Positions 4,856 through 5,060 of a stretch of 5,060 nt of DNA are shown one piece after another (the stretch's first letter is position 1; each line of letters begins with the position of its first letter). The position numbers and the translations under genes were made by a program. Location: NCBI GenBank assembly GCA_014896635.1, contig JADBKA010000302.1, positions 1 to 5,060 on the forward strand. The letters are read 5' to 3'. The notes under the pieces were generated by a model. That model had not been told where the DNA came from. It did not search any database and saw nothing but the letters and a program-made list of their open reading frames with translations. Origin of the DNA: Ktedonobacteraceae bacterium. Its GTDB lineage: Bacteria > Chloroflexota > Ktedonobacteria > Ktedonobacterales > Ktedonobacteraceae.

Positions 4856-5060
4856 TTATCGTGATCTTCTCTCTATGCCCAACCCTGCTTTGACGCTGGA
4901 GACGTCATAGATGCCGCCACGCTGCTCATAGCCTCCGGTGAAGGGATCTTCGGCCAGCAGCATCGGTGTGTCGAGATCAATAAAGCTGAAACCGCCCAGA
5001 CCTGCGGCAAGATGCGCAGCAGCAGCGATGGCGAGCCGCGACTCGATCATGGCGCCGATA
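4856..5060 (-). CDS. C-terminal end of a dipeptide epimerase (enolase superfamily), cut by window
   Basis: The minus-strand frame enters from the right edge and ends at TAA (4858-4856), giving 67 complete residues. The internal ATG at 5050 is not the start: the visible chain is IGAMIESRLAIAAAAHLAAG, the seventh-strand region of muconate-lactonizing-type enolase-superfamily enzymes. It is followed by FIDLDTP, whose D-L-D matches the DxD motif that binds the amino group of the dipeptide in L-Ala-D/L-Glu epimerases, then LLAEDPFTGG and a closing AGLGI. Such enzymes epimerise L-Ala-D-Glu from peptidoglycan or other dipeptides in the cytoplasm. Substrate specificity cannot be judged without the N-terminal capping domain. 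A cycloisomerase or o-succinylbenzoate synthase relative is less likely because of the DxD. Confidence 0.82.
   Translation of the reverse strand, partial: IGAMIESRLAIAAAAHLAAGLGGFSFIDLDTPMLLAEDPFTGGYEQRGGIYDVSSVKAGLGIERRSR

Noticed and set aside
1..5060. CRISPR array, transposon, tRNA or rRNA
   Set aside because: No regularly spaced repeats, transposase fragments, terminal inverted repeats with target duplications, or cloverleaf folds were seen on either strand.

Overview
The window comes from a bacterial chromosome of mid-range GC. The best guess is Chloroflexota, class Ktedonobacteria. This rests on the mix of gene types (LppX/LprAFG-like lipoprotein, anchored polysaccharide-lyase-like protein, Actinobacteria-like sulfurtransferase), the Thr/Ser/Gln-rich secreted linkers and the GC-rich intergenic hairpins. 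It is an inference from style; no marker gene is present.

Layout: (1) 2-877 (+) is the 3' part of a gene for an LppX/LprAFG-like lipoprotein, cut by the left edge inside its signal peptide. (2) 878-1217 is a non-coding stretch between convergent genes, with a perfect 15-bp hairpin and a possible T-tailed terminator. (3) 1218-2207 (-) encodes a membrane-anchored heparin-lyase-I/PL20-like protein behind a perfect-consensus sigma-70 promoter (TTGACA-N18-TATAAT). (4) 2469-3314 (-) encodes a two-domain rhodanese, a thiosulfate sulfurtransferase of the mycobacterial CysA2/CysA3 type with active site CRIGER, behind its own strong promoter (TTGACA-N17-TATACT). (5) 3654-4478 (+) is divergent from it and encodes a lipoprotein made almost wholly of two tandem 110-residue beta-rich repeats with matching cysteine pairs. 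It is preceded by a candidate ECF-sigma promoter and a hairpin holding the ribosome binding site. (6) 4479-4665 holds a GC-rich hairpin and an operator-like inverted repeat. (7) 4666-4842 (+) is a 58-residue two-helix membrane protein with a strong ribosome binding site. (8) 4856-5060 (-) is the C-terminal end of an enolase-superfamily dipeptide epimerase, cut by the right edge.

The genes do not form one operon: strands alternate and each complete gene appears to have its own signals. A loose theme is the cell envelope (two lipoproteins, an anchored carbohydrate-active protein, a small membrane protein, and possibly murein-peptide recycling by the epimerase). I see no CRISPR, mobile element, tRNA, rRNA or defence system, and no convincing new multi-gene system. 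The most unusual items are the two-repeat lipoprotein with its upstream region, and the lyase-like protein that seems to lack the usual catalytic lysine.
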